Assembly: GCF_018614035.1 (NCBI RefSeq)
Contig: NZ_JAGGPA010000020.1
Coordinates: 62,001-126,000 of the forward strand
Direction: 5' to 3'
Length of the DNA stretch: 64,000 bases
Source: Streptomyces sp. ISL-96
GTDB taxonomy: Bacteria > Actinomycetota > Actinomycetes > Streptomycetales > Streptomycetaceae
Shown piece by piece: positions 1 to 8,746 of the stretch. Positions within the stretch are counted from its first letter, which is position 1; every line of letters begins with the position of its first letter. The position numbers and the translations under genes are program-made. Under the pieces are notes generated by a model. The model was not told the DNA's origin. It was given only the letters and a program-made list of their open reading frames with translations, and searched no databases.

Positions 1-175
1 CAGAATGTCACCCAGCAGAACAGGGGTTCCGGAGTAGGCAAGCCATCGGCACATGGAGAGCACTCCCCTTTCGGTCGACGCCGCCCGCGTCGCGCGACGG
101 CCACGGCGCGCCACGGGCGCCGGGCCGCTCGTCCTCTGGGCGGATGCCCCGCATCACCGGCGGGAAACAGCCGGC

Positions 176-871
176 TCAGGTGCCGGACTTCCGGCCGTAG
201 ACGAAGACGTCGTCGCCGTTGCGGAGCATGCTCCAGTACTTCGTGGCGTCGCTTTTCGTCATGTTTACGCACCCGTGCGAGCCGGGCGGCGCCCAGACGC
301 TGATACCGACGGAGTGGAAGGCCTGTCCGCCGTCGAAGAACTGGCTGTACGGCATCGGCACGTTGTACAGGCTGGACACGTGGTCGATGTTCCGCCAGTA
401 GATCTTCTTCAGGCCGGTGCGGGTCTCGTAGCCGTTACGGCCGGTACGCACCGGGACCGGTCCGTACGCCAGCTCCTTGCCGTCCTGGATCCAGCTGAGC
501 TGGAGTGTCAGGTCGACGCAGGCGATACGGCCCTTGTTCGTCGGGCACTTGCCGGCCCTGTTCGGGTTCTTCCCGACAGCCTTCTGCTTGTTCATGAGGT
601 CCATGACGCCCCAGGTGATGGGGCCGGCGAACCCGGCGTTCGGACTGATCGAGTGTTTCGTCTGGAATGCCTGGATCGCCTTGCAGTCGGCGGACGACTG
701 CCTTCCGTCCACCGGGCGGCCGAGGAACTTCTCGACCTGCTTCTGGTAGGTCCCGGTCCGCGTCGTGCACGACGCGGCCTGAGCCGTTGTGCTTCCCATC
801 ACCACAGTCAGCGGGGCCACCAGTGCGGTGATCCCGAGCATGACAATTCCTCTTCGGCGTATGTCACTCAC
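176..871 (-). CDS. Secreted L,D-transpeptidase (YkuD fold) with peptidoglycan-binding domain
   Basis: This 231-residue protein is predicted to make 3-3 peptidoglycan cross-links outside the membrane. A signal peptide (about 1-33, ending AQAA) is followed by a peptidoglycan-binding-like segment (about 38-95, with ADCKAIQAFQ) and a YkuD catalytic domain (about 115-228). The catalytic motif is visible as H186 and S198-H199-G200-C201 in the stretch PPGSHGCVNM. The GTG start was chosen because GGAGGGG lies six bases upstream; the open frame continues further but without a ribosome binding site. It stands alone, divergent from the guanine deaminase gene. The fold is clear; the exact cross-linking role is inferred. 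Confidence 0.9.
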   Translation of the reverse strand: MSDIRRRGIVMLGITALVAPLTVVMGSTTAQAASCTTRTGTYQKQVEKFLGRPVDGRQSSADCKAIQAFQTKHSISPNAGFAGPITWGVMDLMNKQKAVGKNPNRAGKCPTNKGRIACVDLTLQLSWIQDGKELAYGPVPVRTGRNGYETRTGLKKIYWRNIDHVSSLYNVPMPYSQFFDGGQAFHSVGISVWAPPGSHGCVNMTKSDATKYWSMLRNGDDVFVYGRKSGT

Positions 872-1065
872 GGCTGTCCCCTCCTTGTCCGCGCGCATTT
901 CACGTTCCGTGTGGTAGACGGCGGAGAGGCCGGAGGAGTTGCGCGCAAGAAGGAGACGGTTCCGTAACTCCGTGCCGCGGCAGGGTGCGGTGCATACGGG
1001 TGAGACACCGGTGGCGCGTGGGAGTCCTGCGACGGTGGAGCGGCGGGTCCGAGGAAGCTCGGGCT

Positions 1066-2550
1066 GTGAGTGACGAGAAAGCAACACACGCCTCCGGGCC
1101 CGGTCGTCGAAGCCTGCTGGCCGGTATGGGCGCGGCCGCGGTTCCGGCCATGGCTCTTTCCGCCCCGTCTGCGGCCCATGCCATCGGCCGGGCGGTTCAC
1201 GCGCCGCCCCGTACCGGGCAGCAGCAGACACACCCGACCGTGGTGTTCGGCCACGTGCTGCACTTCCTCGAGGATCCGGGTGACCCGCCCGACCCCACGG
1301 CATGGGAACTGTTCGAGGACGGAGCACTCGCGATCGGCGGGGACGGCACGGTCACCTACGCCGGGCCGGCCAGTGACCTGCCGGAGCGGCTGCGCCGTGG
1401 CGCGCGGACGATCGACCACCGCGGGCGGCTGATCGTGCCGGGATTTGTCGACACCCACATTCACGCCGCACAAGTGGACGTGATCGCCTCCTACGGCAAG
1501 CAGTTGCTGGAGTGGCTCGAGACATACGTTTTCCCGGCGGAGGCCAGGTTCGACCGGGCGGCGCACGCCCGGGCGCTGGCCGGATTCTTCCTCGACCGGC
1601 TGCTGGCGGCCGGAACCACGACCGCGACCGTGTTTCCCACCATCCATCCCGCCTCGGTGGACGCGTTCTTCGAGCAGTCGCTGCAGCGGGGGCTGCGCAT
1701 GCTGTGCGGCAAGGTGCTGATGGACCGGGAGCCGTACGCACCGGCCTACCTCCGTGACCGCAGCGTCGCCGAGGCCGAGCAGCAGACGCGTGAGCTGATC
1801 GGCCGCTGGCACGGCAAGGAGCGCCTGGGATACAGCGTCACGCCCCGCTTCGCCCCGACTTCGACCGAGCCGATGCTGGCCATGACCGGCCGGCTGCTCG
1901 AAGAGCACCCCGACCTGTGGCTGCAGACCCACGCGGCGGAGAACAAGGACGAAGTCGCGCTGGTGAAGAAGCTGTTCGGCGGCCGCTCCTACATCGACGT
2001 CTACGAGCGCTACGGCCTGCTGACCAAACGCTCCCTGTTCGCCCACTGCGTTCACATCGACGCCACCGACCGTGCCCGGCTTGCTGCGGCCGGCTCGTCG
2101 GTGGCCTTCTGCCCCACTTCGAACCTCTTCCTCGGCAGCGGTCTGTTCGACCTCCACGCCGCCCGCAAGAGCAAGGTGAGCGTCGGACTGGGCACCGACG
2201 TCGGAGCCGGCACAAGCTACTCCCTGCTGACCACCCTCAACGAGGCGTACAAAGTCACCGCCCTGCGGGGAAGGACCCTCTCCGCCTACCGCGGCTTCTA
2301 CCTGGCCACACTCGGCGGCGCGCAGGCGCTCGACCTCGACGACACCATCGGCAACTTCCGCCCGGGCAAGGAAGCCGACTTCACCGTGCTGGACTTCACC
2401 GCCACCGAAACCCTGGCCCGCCGCACCGACGTCGCCAAGGACTTCGCCGAGCGCCTCTTCGCGCTGATGATCCTCGGCGACGAACGTGCTGTCGCCGCCA
2501 CCTACGCCCAAGGACGCCTCGTCCACGACCGCGACAACAACGCGAGCTGA
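1066..2550 (+). CDS. Guanine deaminase-like amidohydrolase with Tat export signal
   Basis: This 494-residue metal-dependent amidohydrolase would convert guanine to xanthine and ammonia. The metal ligands H131 and H133 (VDTHIHAAQ), the guanine-deaminase-type stretch LLEWLETYVFPAE, QTHAAENKDEV, FAHCVH and a GLGTDVGAG aspartate are all present. Unlike ordinary guanine deaminases it has a twin-arginine N-terminus (GPGRRSLLAGMG, R14-R15) followed by an alanine-rich hydrophobic segment ending SAAHA, so it is probably folded in the cytosol and exported. The GTG start with GAGGAA upstream keeps this signal intact. Other purine or aminohydrolase substrates are possible. Confidence 0.85.
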   Translation: MSDEKATHASGPGRRSLLAGMGAAAVPAMALSAPSAAHAIGRAVHAPPRTGQQQTHPTVVFGHVLHFLEDPGDPPDPTAWELFEDGALAIGGDGTVTYAGPASDLPERLRRGARTIDHRGRLIVPGFVDTHIHAAQVDVIASYGKQLLEWLETYVFPAEARFDRAAHARALAGFFLDRLLAAGTTTATVFPTIHPASVDAFFEQSLQRGLRMLCGKVLMDREPYAPAYLRDRSVAEAEQQTRELIGRWHGKERLGYSVTPRFAPTSTEPMLAMTGRLLEEHPDLWLQTHAAENKDEVALVKKLFGGRSYIDVYERYGLLTKRSLFAHCVHIDATDRARLAAAGSSVAFCPTSNLFLGSGLFDLHAARKSKVSVGLGTDVGAGTSYSLLTTLNEAYKVTALRGRTLSAYRGFYLATLGGAQALDLDDTIGNFRPGKEADFTVLDFTATETLARRTDVAKDFAERLFALMILGDERAVAATYAQGRLVHDRDNNAS

Positions 2551-2607
2551 CCGAATTGGTCTGGTTCGAAGTGGGTCGTCCGGATCCACCCGGGAGGGGC
2601 ACCGCGC

Positions 2608-2788
2608 ATGGTTTTCCCGAAGATTCTGAGCTCGCTCGGCATGAACTGCTCGTACAGGACGGCGCGGACGGACCCAGCTCGAAGCCGTGTTCATCGCCCG
2701 CGAGGGCGAAATCAATGTGCACCCGGACCCCCACCCGGCTCTACCCTCACCTACGCGGGCATGGACCTCGCCCACTGGGCCGCCTGAC
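2608..2788 (+). pseudogene. Possible Spo0M-like (sporulation control) gene remnant
   Basis: A short open frame starts MVFPKILSSLGM after GGGAGGGG, closely resembling the N-terminus of Spo0M-type sporulation-control proteins, which usually begin MVFKK-LSSLG and run for about 250 residues. After about 12 residues the similarity is lost, and scraps that look coding appear in other frames. The frame ends after about 59 residues. This fits a decayed gene fragment, but the match is only a dozen residues and could be coincidence. Confidence 0.3.
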
Positions 2789-2882
2789 GCCTGACCGGCG
2801 CTCCTCCCCCCACACCGGACGTACTCGTCGGCGTGCCTGAGGTAGCCTGCGGTGATCATTTACGCTCAGGGGTGGGGACTTC

Positions 2883-3527
2883 ATGGGGCAGGACTTCGCG
2901 CGGGGCATCGTCCCGGCGGCGGCGCTGGCAGTACTGATGCTGGCCGGCTGTTCGTCGGCGCCGGACGGCGGTACGACCGGACGGGACAAGTCGGCCAAGC
3001 AGCCGAGCGAGAGCGCGCCGGCCGGGGCGACGGCCAAGGGCGCGAGCATCGGCGGCACCGGTACGCCGTGCGTTCTGCCCGTCTCGTTCACCACCGCTGC
3101 CGACTGGACGGCGGAGAAGGTGAAGGCCGGCGACGACCCCGTGTTCGGCTCGATCGCCAAACAGGGCACCGTGAAGCTCGCCTGTGAGATCGACGCCAAG
3201 CCCGCCGGGAATATCGGCTACCTTCGCGTCTGGACCGGCGATGACGCCGCCACCCCGCGCAAGGTTCTCGAAGGATTCATGGCGGAGGAGTCCAAGGCCA
3301 CGACAGTCCGCTACCGCGAGACGAAGGCCGGTGACCTCCCCGCCACCGAGGTCACCTACGTCCGCACGACCGAGCTCGCGGACGAGCCGAAGAAGGAACG
3401 GGCGCTCGCCGTCAGCACCCCGCGCGGTGCGGTGGTACTGCACCTGGGCGGGTTGGACACGTGGCAGCACGAGCAGATGCTGCCGGCGTACGAACTGGCG
3501 AAGGAAACCATGGCAGCCACGGGCTGA
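2883..3527 (+). CDS. Putative lipoprotein
   Basis: This 214-residue protein has a lipoprotein signal: a hydrophobic stretch ending in the lipobox LAGC, with the modified cysteine near residue 22, followed by a low-complexity Ser/Gly/Lys tether and a globular domain from about residue 55. The mature domain has two cysteines (CVLPV and KLACEI) that may pair. It resembles the many small surface lipoproteins of streptomycetes; no enzymatic motif was recognised. The ATG is preceded by GGGGTGGGGACTTC. A small cytosolic gene follows 22 bases later and may share the transcript. Confidence 0.8.
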   Translation: MGQDFARGIVPAAALAVLMLAGCSSAPDGGTTGRDKSAKQPSESAPAGATAKGASIGGTGTPCVLPVSFTTAADWTAEKVKAGDDPVFGSIAKQGTVKLACEIDAKPAGNIGYLRVWTGDDAATPRKVLEGFMAEESKATTVRYRETKAGDLPATEVTYVRTTELADEPKKERALAVSTPRGAVVLHLGGLDTWQHEQMLPAYELAKETMAATG

Positions 3528-3549
3528 CGACGAGCAGGGAGATCACCGA

Positions 3550-4098
3550 GTGTCCGACCTGGACTTCTATGCTCACGTCGCCACCCGATGCGACGTTCTG
3601 GGAACAGGAATCGGCTCCGATCGCGACGGCTGGGAAGCCGCTGTGGGGCCGGATTACCTTGACGATCCCGGTGGTGGGCTCCTGCGCCGGGACTACGGGC
3701 TCGTGGAGGTGACATTCGCGCCGAGACCTCAAGGGCCGATGTCCTGCGTCGCCTTCGGCGTGAAGACCCACCGGCTGCTCCACGGCCAGTCCGCGAACGT
3801 CGTGCCGCCACCGCTCTCACAGGAATACGGGACCTTCGCGCCCAGGGTCCGACATGAGGAACTGCGGGCCGCCATCCGGTCGCTCGGCCGCACAGTCGAA
3901 CTTGAGGACGAGTCGAGCGACGTACACCGCTATCGGGTACCGGAATCCGGTGCGCGCATCTTCGTCGTCGCGGATCCCGACCCGTATGGGCATGGCGACC
4001 ACCGTCCGGACGAGCCGGAGGAGCGCCAGGTGGGCGACGTATGGATGCTCGACGTGTCACCGGACTGGTGGGGTCCGCAGCAACGGCGGCGCACGTGA
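3550..4098 (+). CDS. Hypothetical acidic cytosolic protein
   Basis: This 182-residue protein has no signal peptide or membrane segment. It is rich in Asp, Glu and Pro and has a central YGLVEVTFAPRP strand pattern and a C-terminal VGDVWMLDVSP motif, a size and composition seen in immunity-type or housekeeping hypothetical proteins of Actinobacteria. The GTG start is supported by AGGGAG nine bases upstream. It begins 22 bases after the lipoprotein gene and probably forms an operon with it. I do not recognise the family and assign no function. Confidence 0.7.
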   Translation: MSDLDFYAHVATRCDVLGTGIGSDRDGWEAAVGPDYLDDPGGGLLRRDYGLVEVTFAPRPQGPMSCVAFGVKTHRLLHGQSANVVPPPLSQEYGTFAPRVRHEELRAAIRSLGRTVELEDESSDVHRYRVPESGARIFVVADPDPYGHGDHRPDEPEERQVGDVWMLDVSPDWWGPQQRRRT

Positions 4099-4293
4099 CG
4101 GCTATCAGGATGGAACGTAAGGCGTATGGTGCGGCCGCGGACCGGAGGACGATGTCTCCCCGGTCCGCAGCCGGTCGAGGGGGTGGCCAGTCTCTCCGCA
4201 GTAGAGATTCGAGCCGGTGCGGACGCCCAGGATCCACACTCAAGCGTGATGTCATGATCGAGTCAAGGTATAGACCAATGGGACCATGAACGG

Positions 4294-4602
4294 TTACGCC
4301 AGGACCACGGTGAGCATCGCCGAAACGACCGTGCACACAGCAACGGACAGCATCACCATCCGCACCGGCCCGGCCAGCCGGCCGCCCTCGGACCGCAGCC
4401 ACACGCCAGGCGCAGAGCCCTTCACGGCAGGCTCCGGCTCAACTGCCGCAGTGGCACGCGGGACTGAGGTGCTGCCGCTCTGACGCATCTGCGCACACCA
4501 CACGCAGTCGCCGCCGCCTCCATGCAGCGGCGAGTCCAGCCAGTACGCACCCAGCAGTGAAGCGCCAAACTCCGGGACGGGGTCATTACCGAATGCCTCC
4601 AT
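4294..4602 (-). CDS. Small C-tail membrane protein, hypothetical
   Basis: This 102-residue frame encodes a soluble N-terminal part with one CxxC pair (DCVWCAQM) and a single C-terminal hydrophobic helix (MVMLSVAVCTVVSAMLTVVLA) that ends the protein. The arrangement suggests a tail-anchored small membrane protein, perhaps binding a metal through the cysteines. Codon third positions fit a coding frame better than the opposing short frame on the plus strand. No family was recognised and the start is uncertain, so this is a tentative gene. Confidence 0.4.
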   Translation of the reverse strand: MEAFGNDPVPEFGASLLGAYWLDSPLHGGGGDCVWCAQMRQSGSTSVPRATAAVEPEPAVKGSAPGVWLRSEGGRLAGPVRMVMLSVAVCTVVSAMLTVVLA

Positions 4603-4772
4603 GCCCGGATCAACGGCCTGCCCGGAGCATCGGAACCGTCCGGCATCCCTTCTGCAACGCCACCGTCATCGAGCCGTTAGCTGGCGTCTTCGTACGATCT
4701 GATCAAACCTCTGCTGTTAGCTGGGCGCGCTCTCGGCCCGGCGGTGCCGTCCTGATCACCTAGACTCGGCGG

Positions 4773-5393
4773 ATGGCGAAGTATTTCGACGTGCACCCCG
4801 AGAATCCTCAACGGCGCACCATCAGCAGTGTGGCTGACAGCATCCGGTCCGGCGCGCTCGTCGCGTACCCGACGGACTCCTGTTACGCACTGGGCTGCCA
4901 GCTGGGCAATCGTGACGGTCTCGGCCGGATCCGCTCGATCCGGAACCTCGACGATCGTCACCACTTCACCCTGGTGTGTCAGGACTTCGCGCAGCTGGGT
5001 CAGTTCGTGCACGTCGACAACGACGTGTTCCGCGCGATCAAGGCAGCGACGCCCGGCAGCTACACCTTCATCCTGCCGGCGACGAAGGAGGTGCCGCGCC
5101 AGCTGCTCCACCCGAAGAAGAAGACCGTCGGAGTACGAATTCCCGACCATGTCGTCACTCAGGCCCTGCTCGCCGACCTCGGTGAGCCGTTGCTCTCCAG
5201 CACCCTGCTCCTGCCCGACGAGGACGAACCTCTGACGCAGGGCTGGGAGATCAAGGAACGGCTCGACCACGTCGTGGACGCCGTCGTCGACTCGGGCGAC
5301 TGCGGCACCGAGCCGACCACGGTCATCGACTTCTCCAGCGGCGAAGCGGAGATCGTACGCCGAGGGGCAGGCGACACCGCCCGGTTCGAGTAA
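4773..5393 (+). CDS. yciO: YciO-type threonylcarbamoyladenylate synthase family protein
   Basis: This 206-residue protein has the same length as E. coli YciO and shares its landmark stretches: YPTDSCYALGC near residue 34, RIRSIRNLDDRHHFTLVC, GSYTFILPATKEVPRQLL, TVGVRIP, and PTTVIDFS near the C-terminus. The YrdC/YciO fold binds double-stranded or transfer RNA and ATP. TsaC/YrdC members form threonylcarbamoyl-AMP for tRNA t6A, but the cellular role of YciO paralogues is less certain. The gene stands alone and converges with the sigma/CAP fusion gene. Confidence 0.88.
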   Translation: MAKYFDVHPENPQRRTISSVADSIRSGALVAYPTDSCYALGCQLGNRDGLGRIRSIRNLDDRHHFTLVCQDFAQLGQFVHVDNDVFRAIKAATPGSYTFILPATKEVPRQLLHPKKKTVGVRIPDHVVTQALLADLGEPLLSSTLLLPDEDEPLTQGWEIKERLDHVVDAVVDSGDCGTEPTTVIDFSSGEAEIVRRGAGDTARFE

Positions 5394-5438
5394 CCGCGCC
5401 ACGCACTGCGGTTCGCGTTCGTGACCACTGCTGCCGCG

Positions 5439-7061
5439 TCAGCGGGATGCGCCGAAGACCTGCGTCCACCAAGGGCCACCGGAGGCGTCGTGGATTCCGA
5501 TGCCTATTTCTTTGAAGGAGCAGTTGAGTATGTTCGCCCGGTGGCCGGAACTGTTCATCCAGGACTCCATCACCTGAGCCGGGGTTCGCTGACCCATGGC
5601 GATGTTCTCGCCGTACGTGCTCCAGGCATAGCCCGCGGCTGTGATGCGTTCGCCGGGGCCCGCGCCGTCCGGGTTGGTGTGGTCGAAGAAGTCACGGGCG
5701 GCCATGTCCGCGGAGTGGCGCTGGGCTGCCGTGTTCAGGCGGCTGTTCTGGCTGACCGGGCCGCAGCCGTTGTCTGCCCGCTCCGTGTTGACCAGATCAG
5801 TGACCTGCTGGTTGAAGGACGAGGGGCTTGTGCCCGACTGGACCGCGGGGCGGGGCTTTGGGGCCGCTGGGCGCGGGGAGGTTTTGGCGGAGGTCTTGGA
5901 GGAGGGCTTGCTCGGAGTCGGCCGAGGGGTTGCTTTCGCGGGCTTCCTGGCCGGCGACGGCTTGGCCGAGGCGCGTGGGGCGGCGGAGGGGGATGAAGGC
6001 GCGGACGTCGTCGGGGAGGCAGGCGGCGTAGAAGCCGCGACGGGCGGCAGGGCCGCCTCGGCGGCTGCCCGTGACCGGGTCGTCTCCGAGGCCCCGCCCG
6101 GCTTCAGCGTCGTCCAGCCCGCGTATCCCCCGCCGCCCACCAGCAGCACCGCGGCCGAGGCCGCGACCGCCCGCCGGCGCCGCGACCGTCGGCCGCGCCG
6201 CTCCTGACGGCGGCCGCCGGGCACGAGCTGGACGGGGGCGTCACCGTGCGCCGCGAGGCCAATGGCCTCGCGTTCGCCCGACATGGCCGCACCGGCCAGC
6301 GCGGCGCTCGCCGGGATCAGCCCCAGGCCGACCAGGAGTCTTTCCGCCGGCACCAGTTCCGCGCCGTACCCGGAGCAGACCGTGCAGTCCCTGGCGTGGC
6401 GCGCCAGCCGCTTGCGCCACAGCGCGGACGGTACGCCGTTCCACACGGCCAGGCCATCGTCCAGCAGTACGCACCGTGGCACCGCCGACAGGGCGCGTAC
6501 GACCACGCGCGCCGTCTCCAGCTGCGCCTTCATGCGCTGCACGCGCACCGCGGTGTGCTGGGGTGACAGTTCCATCGCGGCAGCCACCTCGGCCCGCGTG
6601 AGCTCGCCCGCCGCCTCGAGCCACCACAGCGACAGCAGCGCGCGGTCGTCGGCATCCAGCCAGCGGGTCGCTTCCGCGACTTCCCGGCGCTGTCCCGACA
6701 GGCCCAGGCGCACGATGGTCAGGTCCACGAAGTCCGCGCCGGGATCAGCCAGCTCGAGGGCCTCCGCCAGCTCGCTGCCGGCCTGGTCCGCGCGACGGGC
6801 CTGCCAGCGGTCGCGTATCTGATTCATCGCGATGGCCACCAGCCAAGACCGGAAGCTTGCCGGATCGCGCAGCGAGCCGAGGCCACCGAGCGCGCGGATC
6901 AGCGTCTCCTGCACTACGTCATCGACATCGGCATGCCCGCTCAGTGCCCGGCCCACGATGTTGTAGACGAGTGGCAGATACGCGGTGACGAGCTCGTCCT
7001 GCGCCCGCTGGTCGCCGCCCTGGGCCGCCTTGACCACTGCGGCTTCACGTTCGCTGCCCAC
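5439..7061 (-). CDS. Membrane-spanning sigma-70 factor / zinc-finger / CAP-domain fusion
   Basis: This 540-residue protein joins domains that are normally separate. Residues 20-90 are sigma-70 region 2 (DVDDVVQETLIRAL, SFRSWLVAIAMNQIRDRW) and 135-185 are region 4. Residues 195-230 carry a ZAS-like anti-sigma motif H222-x3-C226-x2-C229. A Lys/Arg block precedes one transmembrane helix (about 298-317). A Ser/Pro/Lys linker (about 340-410) leads to an extracytoplasmic SCP/CAP domain (415-538, with GENIAMG and SGHRANILN). The GTG start with GAGGAAG upstream opens exactly at the sigma domain. A built-in anti-sigma and sensor function is inferred; fused sigma/anti-sigma groups are known in Actinobacteria. 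Confidence 0.88.
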   Translation of the reverse strand: MGSEREAAVVKAAQGGDQRAQDELVTAYLPLVYNIVGRALSGHADVDDVVQETLIRALGGLGSLRDPASFRSWLVAIAMNQIRDRWQARRADQAGSELAEALELADPGADFVDLTIVRLGLSGQRREVAEATRWLDADDRALLSLWWLEAAGELTRAEVAAAMELSPQHTAVRVQRMKAQLETARVVVRALSAVPRCVLLDDGLAVWNGVPSALWRKRLARHARDCTVCSGYGAELVPAERLLVGLGLIPASAALAGAAMSGEREAIGLAAHGDAPVQLVPGGRRQERRGRRSRRRRAVAASAAVLLVGGGGYAGWTTLKPGGASETTRSRAAAEAALPPVAASTPPASPTTSAPSSPSAAPRASAKPSPARKPAKATPRPTPSKPSSKTSAKTSPRPAAPKPRPAVQSGTSPSSFNQQVTDLVNTERADNGCGPVSQNSRLNTAAQRHSADMAARDFFDHTNPDGAGPGERITAAGYAWSTYGENIAMGQRTPAQVMESWMNSSGHRANILNCSFKEIGIGIHDASGGPWWTQVFGASR

Positions 7062-7215
7062 ACTCGGCTCTCTTCCTCGGGCTGCGCCCGTTTCCTCGCT
7101 GTTCTGTCCGACACCAGGGAGACCGGCTGCGTGGAGGGGGATAACAGAAAAGCACACGCGTTCTATGGCGGGTGGCCCGGGGGGCGGCGTCGTAGTGCAG
7201 GGAGAGATCCAGTCG

Positions 7216-8526
7216 TCAGTCGTCGATACGGTCCATGACGCGGCCGAGGTCGACGAACTTGAACCCGGTCGCTTCTCGGCCTTCGGGGACCGATGGCGTG
7301 TCGTGTCCGTCCTGGACGACCAGCAGGCCACGCGGGTACTTCGTGCCCAGCGGGGCGTTGAGGGCGGCGGCGCCGTCGCATTCCTCGGAGCCGTCGAGGG
7401 TCCGGCCGGCGGCGACGACGCGGAATCCGCCCTCGTACTCGTTGTCGTCCTCCACCTCGCGGTCGTACAGGGCGAAGGTGTCGTCCCCCTGGCTCGAGGC
7501 GAGGATGTACCCTTCGCCGTCGGTCTCGGTGAGCAGCGTCAGCCCCTCGACGTCGGCCGCGAGGCGCTCACCGCCGAAGCCGGGGTCGGAGCCGGGGGCG
7601 CATTCCTCGGTCTCCTCGTCGTACGCGCCCGGAATGCCGTATTCGCGGACCTTGTCGATGAGCTTCGGCGCTCCCGTGAGGTCGGCGCGCATGCGCCAGA
7701 TACCGACGTCCTCCTGTCCGGCATAGAGAGTGCCGTTGGCCGGGTCGACCACCATGCCCTCCACCTGCGGCAGTTCGCCGGGTTCGGCGCACGGCGTCCA
7801 CGAGGTGCCGTTCGGCAGGCTGAAAGCGGACGGGAGGCCGAGCTCCCGGATCTTGCGATAGGTGACCGTGCCGCCGGGGGTGGAGACGAGTTCCAGCAGG
7901 GCGATGGCGGTGCGGTTGCGGCGGCTGACCAGAGCGTAGGAGCGGCTGCTGGCCGAGTCCGTCCAGGTCGCGAGACCGTAAGCGGTGTGCTGCTCGTTGA
8001 CCTCGTCCTGACCGGCTGAGAAGACGCGTGGGGCGGACGGGTCCGTGACATCGGTGAGCGGGCCCCCGGGGTGGCGCCGGTCTATGCGGTAGATCCGCAG
8101 CCGGTCGTGGCCGCGGTCGCTGGCCACCGCCAGGTCGGCGCGCCCGGCCTGCAGCCGCAGGCCGTGGACCAGGTCGACGTTGTTGAACCGGCCGGGTGCG
8201 TCGCCGGGGCCAGGCGTGGAAGGCGCCGGTATCGACTGCACCTGCCGGGCGTCGAGGTCGTAGACCCGCAGGCCACCCTCCTTGGCCGTGGCGATCACCA
8301 GGCTGGAGTCCGGGTCGGCGGAGTCGCGCCAGATCGCGGGGTCGTCGGCGTTGGCGCTGCCGCCCGCCTCGTCGTCGTACAGCGTGGGCGTTTCGGCTCG
8401 CGGGGTGACGGCGGGCAGCGACTCGGAGGCGTGAGTGCGCGCTTGGGCGGGCGCGAGTGCGGCGATGGCCGCTAACGCCGTCCCCACAATCAGGGCCGCC
8501 GAGCGGACAGAACGGTTCGTACTCAT
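7216..8526 (-). CDS. Secreted beta-propeller phytase (3-phytase family)
   Basis: This 436-residue protein carries a Sec signal peptide (ending PAQARTHA) and a beta-propeller phytase domain, predicted to release phosphate from phytate outside the cell with calcium. Family landmarks include ADDPAIWRDSADPDSSLVIATAKEGGLRVYDL, DVEGLTLL, GYILASSQGDDTFALYDR and the C-terminal GLLVVQDGHDTP. The ATG is preceded by AAGGAG at seven bases; a longer frame reaching base 8574 lacks such support. It lies downstream of the divergent membrane gene and upstream of the sigma fusion, transcribed in the same direction as the latter. Confidence 0.9.
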   Translation of the reverse strand: MSTNRSVRSAALIVGTALAAIAALAPAQARTHASESLPAVTPRAETPTLYDDEAGGSANADDPAIWRDSADPDSSLVIATAKEGGLRVYDLDARQVQSIPAPSTPGPGDAPGRFNNVDLVHGLRLQAGRADLAVASDRGHDRLRIYRIDRRHPGGPLTDVTDPSAPRVFSAGQDEVNEQHTAYGLATWTDSASSRSYALVSRRNRTAIALLELVSTPGGTVTYRKIRELGLPSAFSLPNGTSWTPCAEPGELPQVEGMVVDPANGTLYAGQEDVGIWRMRADLTGAPKLIDKVREYGIPGAYDEETEECAPGSDPGFGGERLAADVEGLTLLTETDGEGYILASSQGDDTFALYDREVEDDNEYEGGFRVVAAGRTLDGSEECDGAAALNAPLGTKYPRGLLVVQDGHDTPSVPEGREATGFKFVDLGRVMDRIDD

Positions 8527-8746
8527 GAAGGTCTCCTTACTGCTGGCACCATGCCGATCGCCGGGCGTGAGCATCCAACCGCAGGGTGGCCGCGAGCCGT
8601 CCGACAGGCAATACGTACGTGTGCGGGCCGTGAACTCACTCCTGGCCCAGATTTCACTGAGCAGTTTTGTCCGTAAATTTCATAGAAGCCACGGTCATGC
8701 TGGTACATCTCTCGGAGCGAAATGACCTTCCTTGGGAGATGACGTC

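Noticed and set aside
1..175. Structure or gene at the very left end
   Set aside because: No motif, repeat or frame with support was found; it is probably the region downstream of the L,D-transpeptidase gene.
53..967. Long plus-strand open frame at the left end
   Set aside because: It is antisense to the L,D-transpeptidase gene, which has a signal peptide, catalytic motif and a strong ribosome binding site. High G+C often leaves opposite frames open.
868..2859. 663-codon minus-strand open frame
   Set aside because: It is antisense to the guanine deaminase gene, with low-complexity Gly/Arg/Val composition and no domain.
3356..4402. 348-codon minus-strand frame opposite the lipoprotein operon
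   Set aside because: Arg-rich composition without any motif; the plus strand genes have ribosome binding sites and a lipobox.
6985..8019. Plus-strand frame opposite the sigma and phytase genes
   Set aside because: It has no recognisable motif and is a shadow of two well-supported genes.
8527..8746. PhoP-type PHO box in front of the phytase gene
   Set aside because: Only a single GTTCACG-like half-site is visible on the minus strand; the direct repeats needed for a PHO box are not present.
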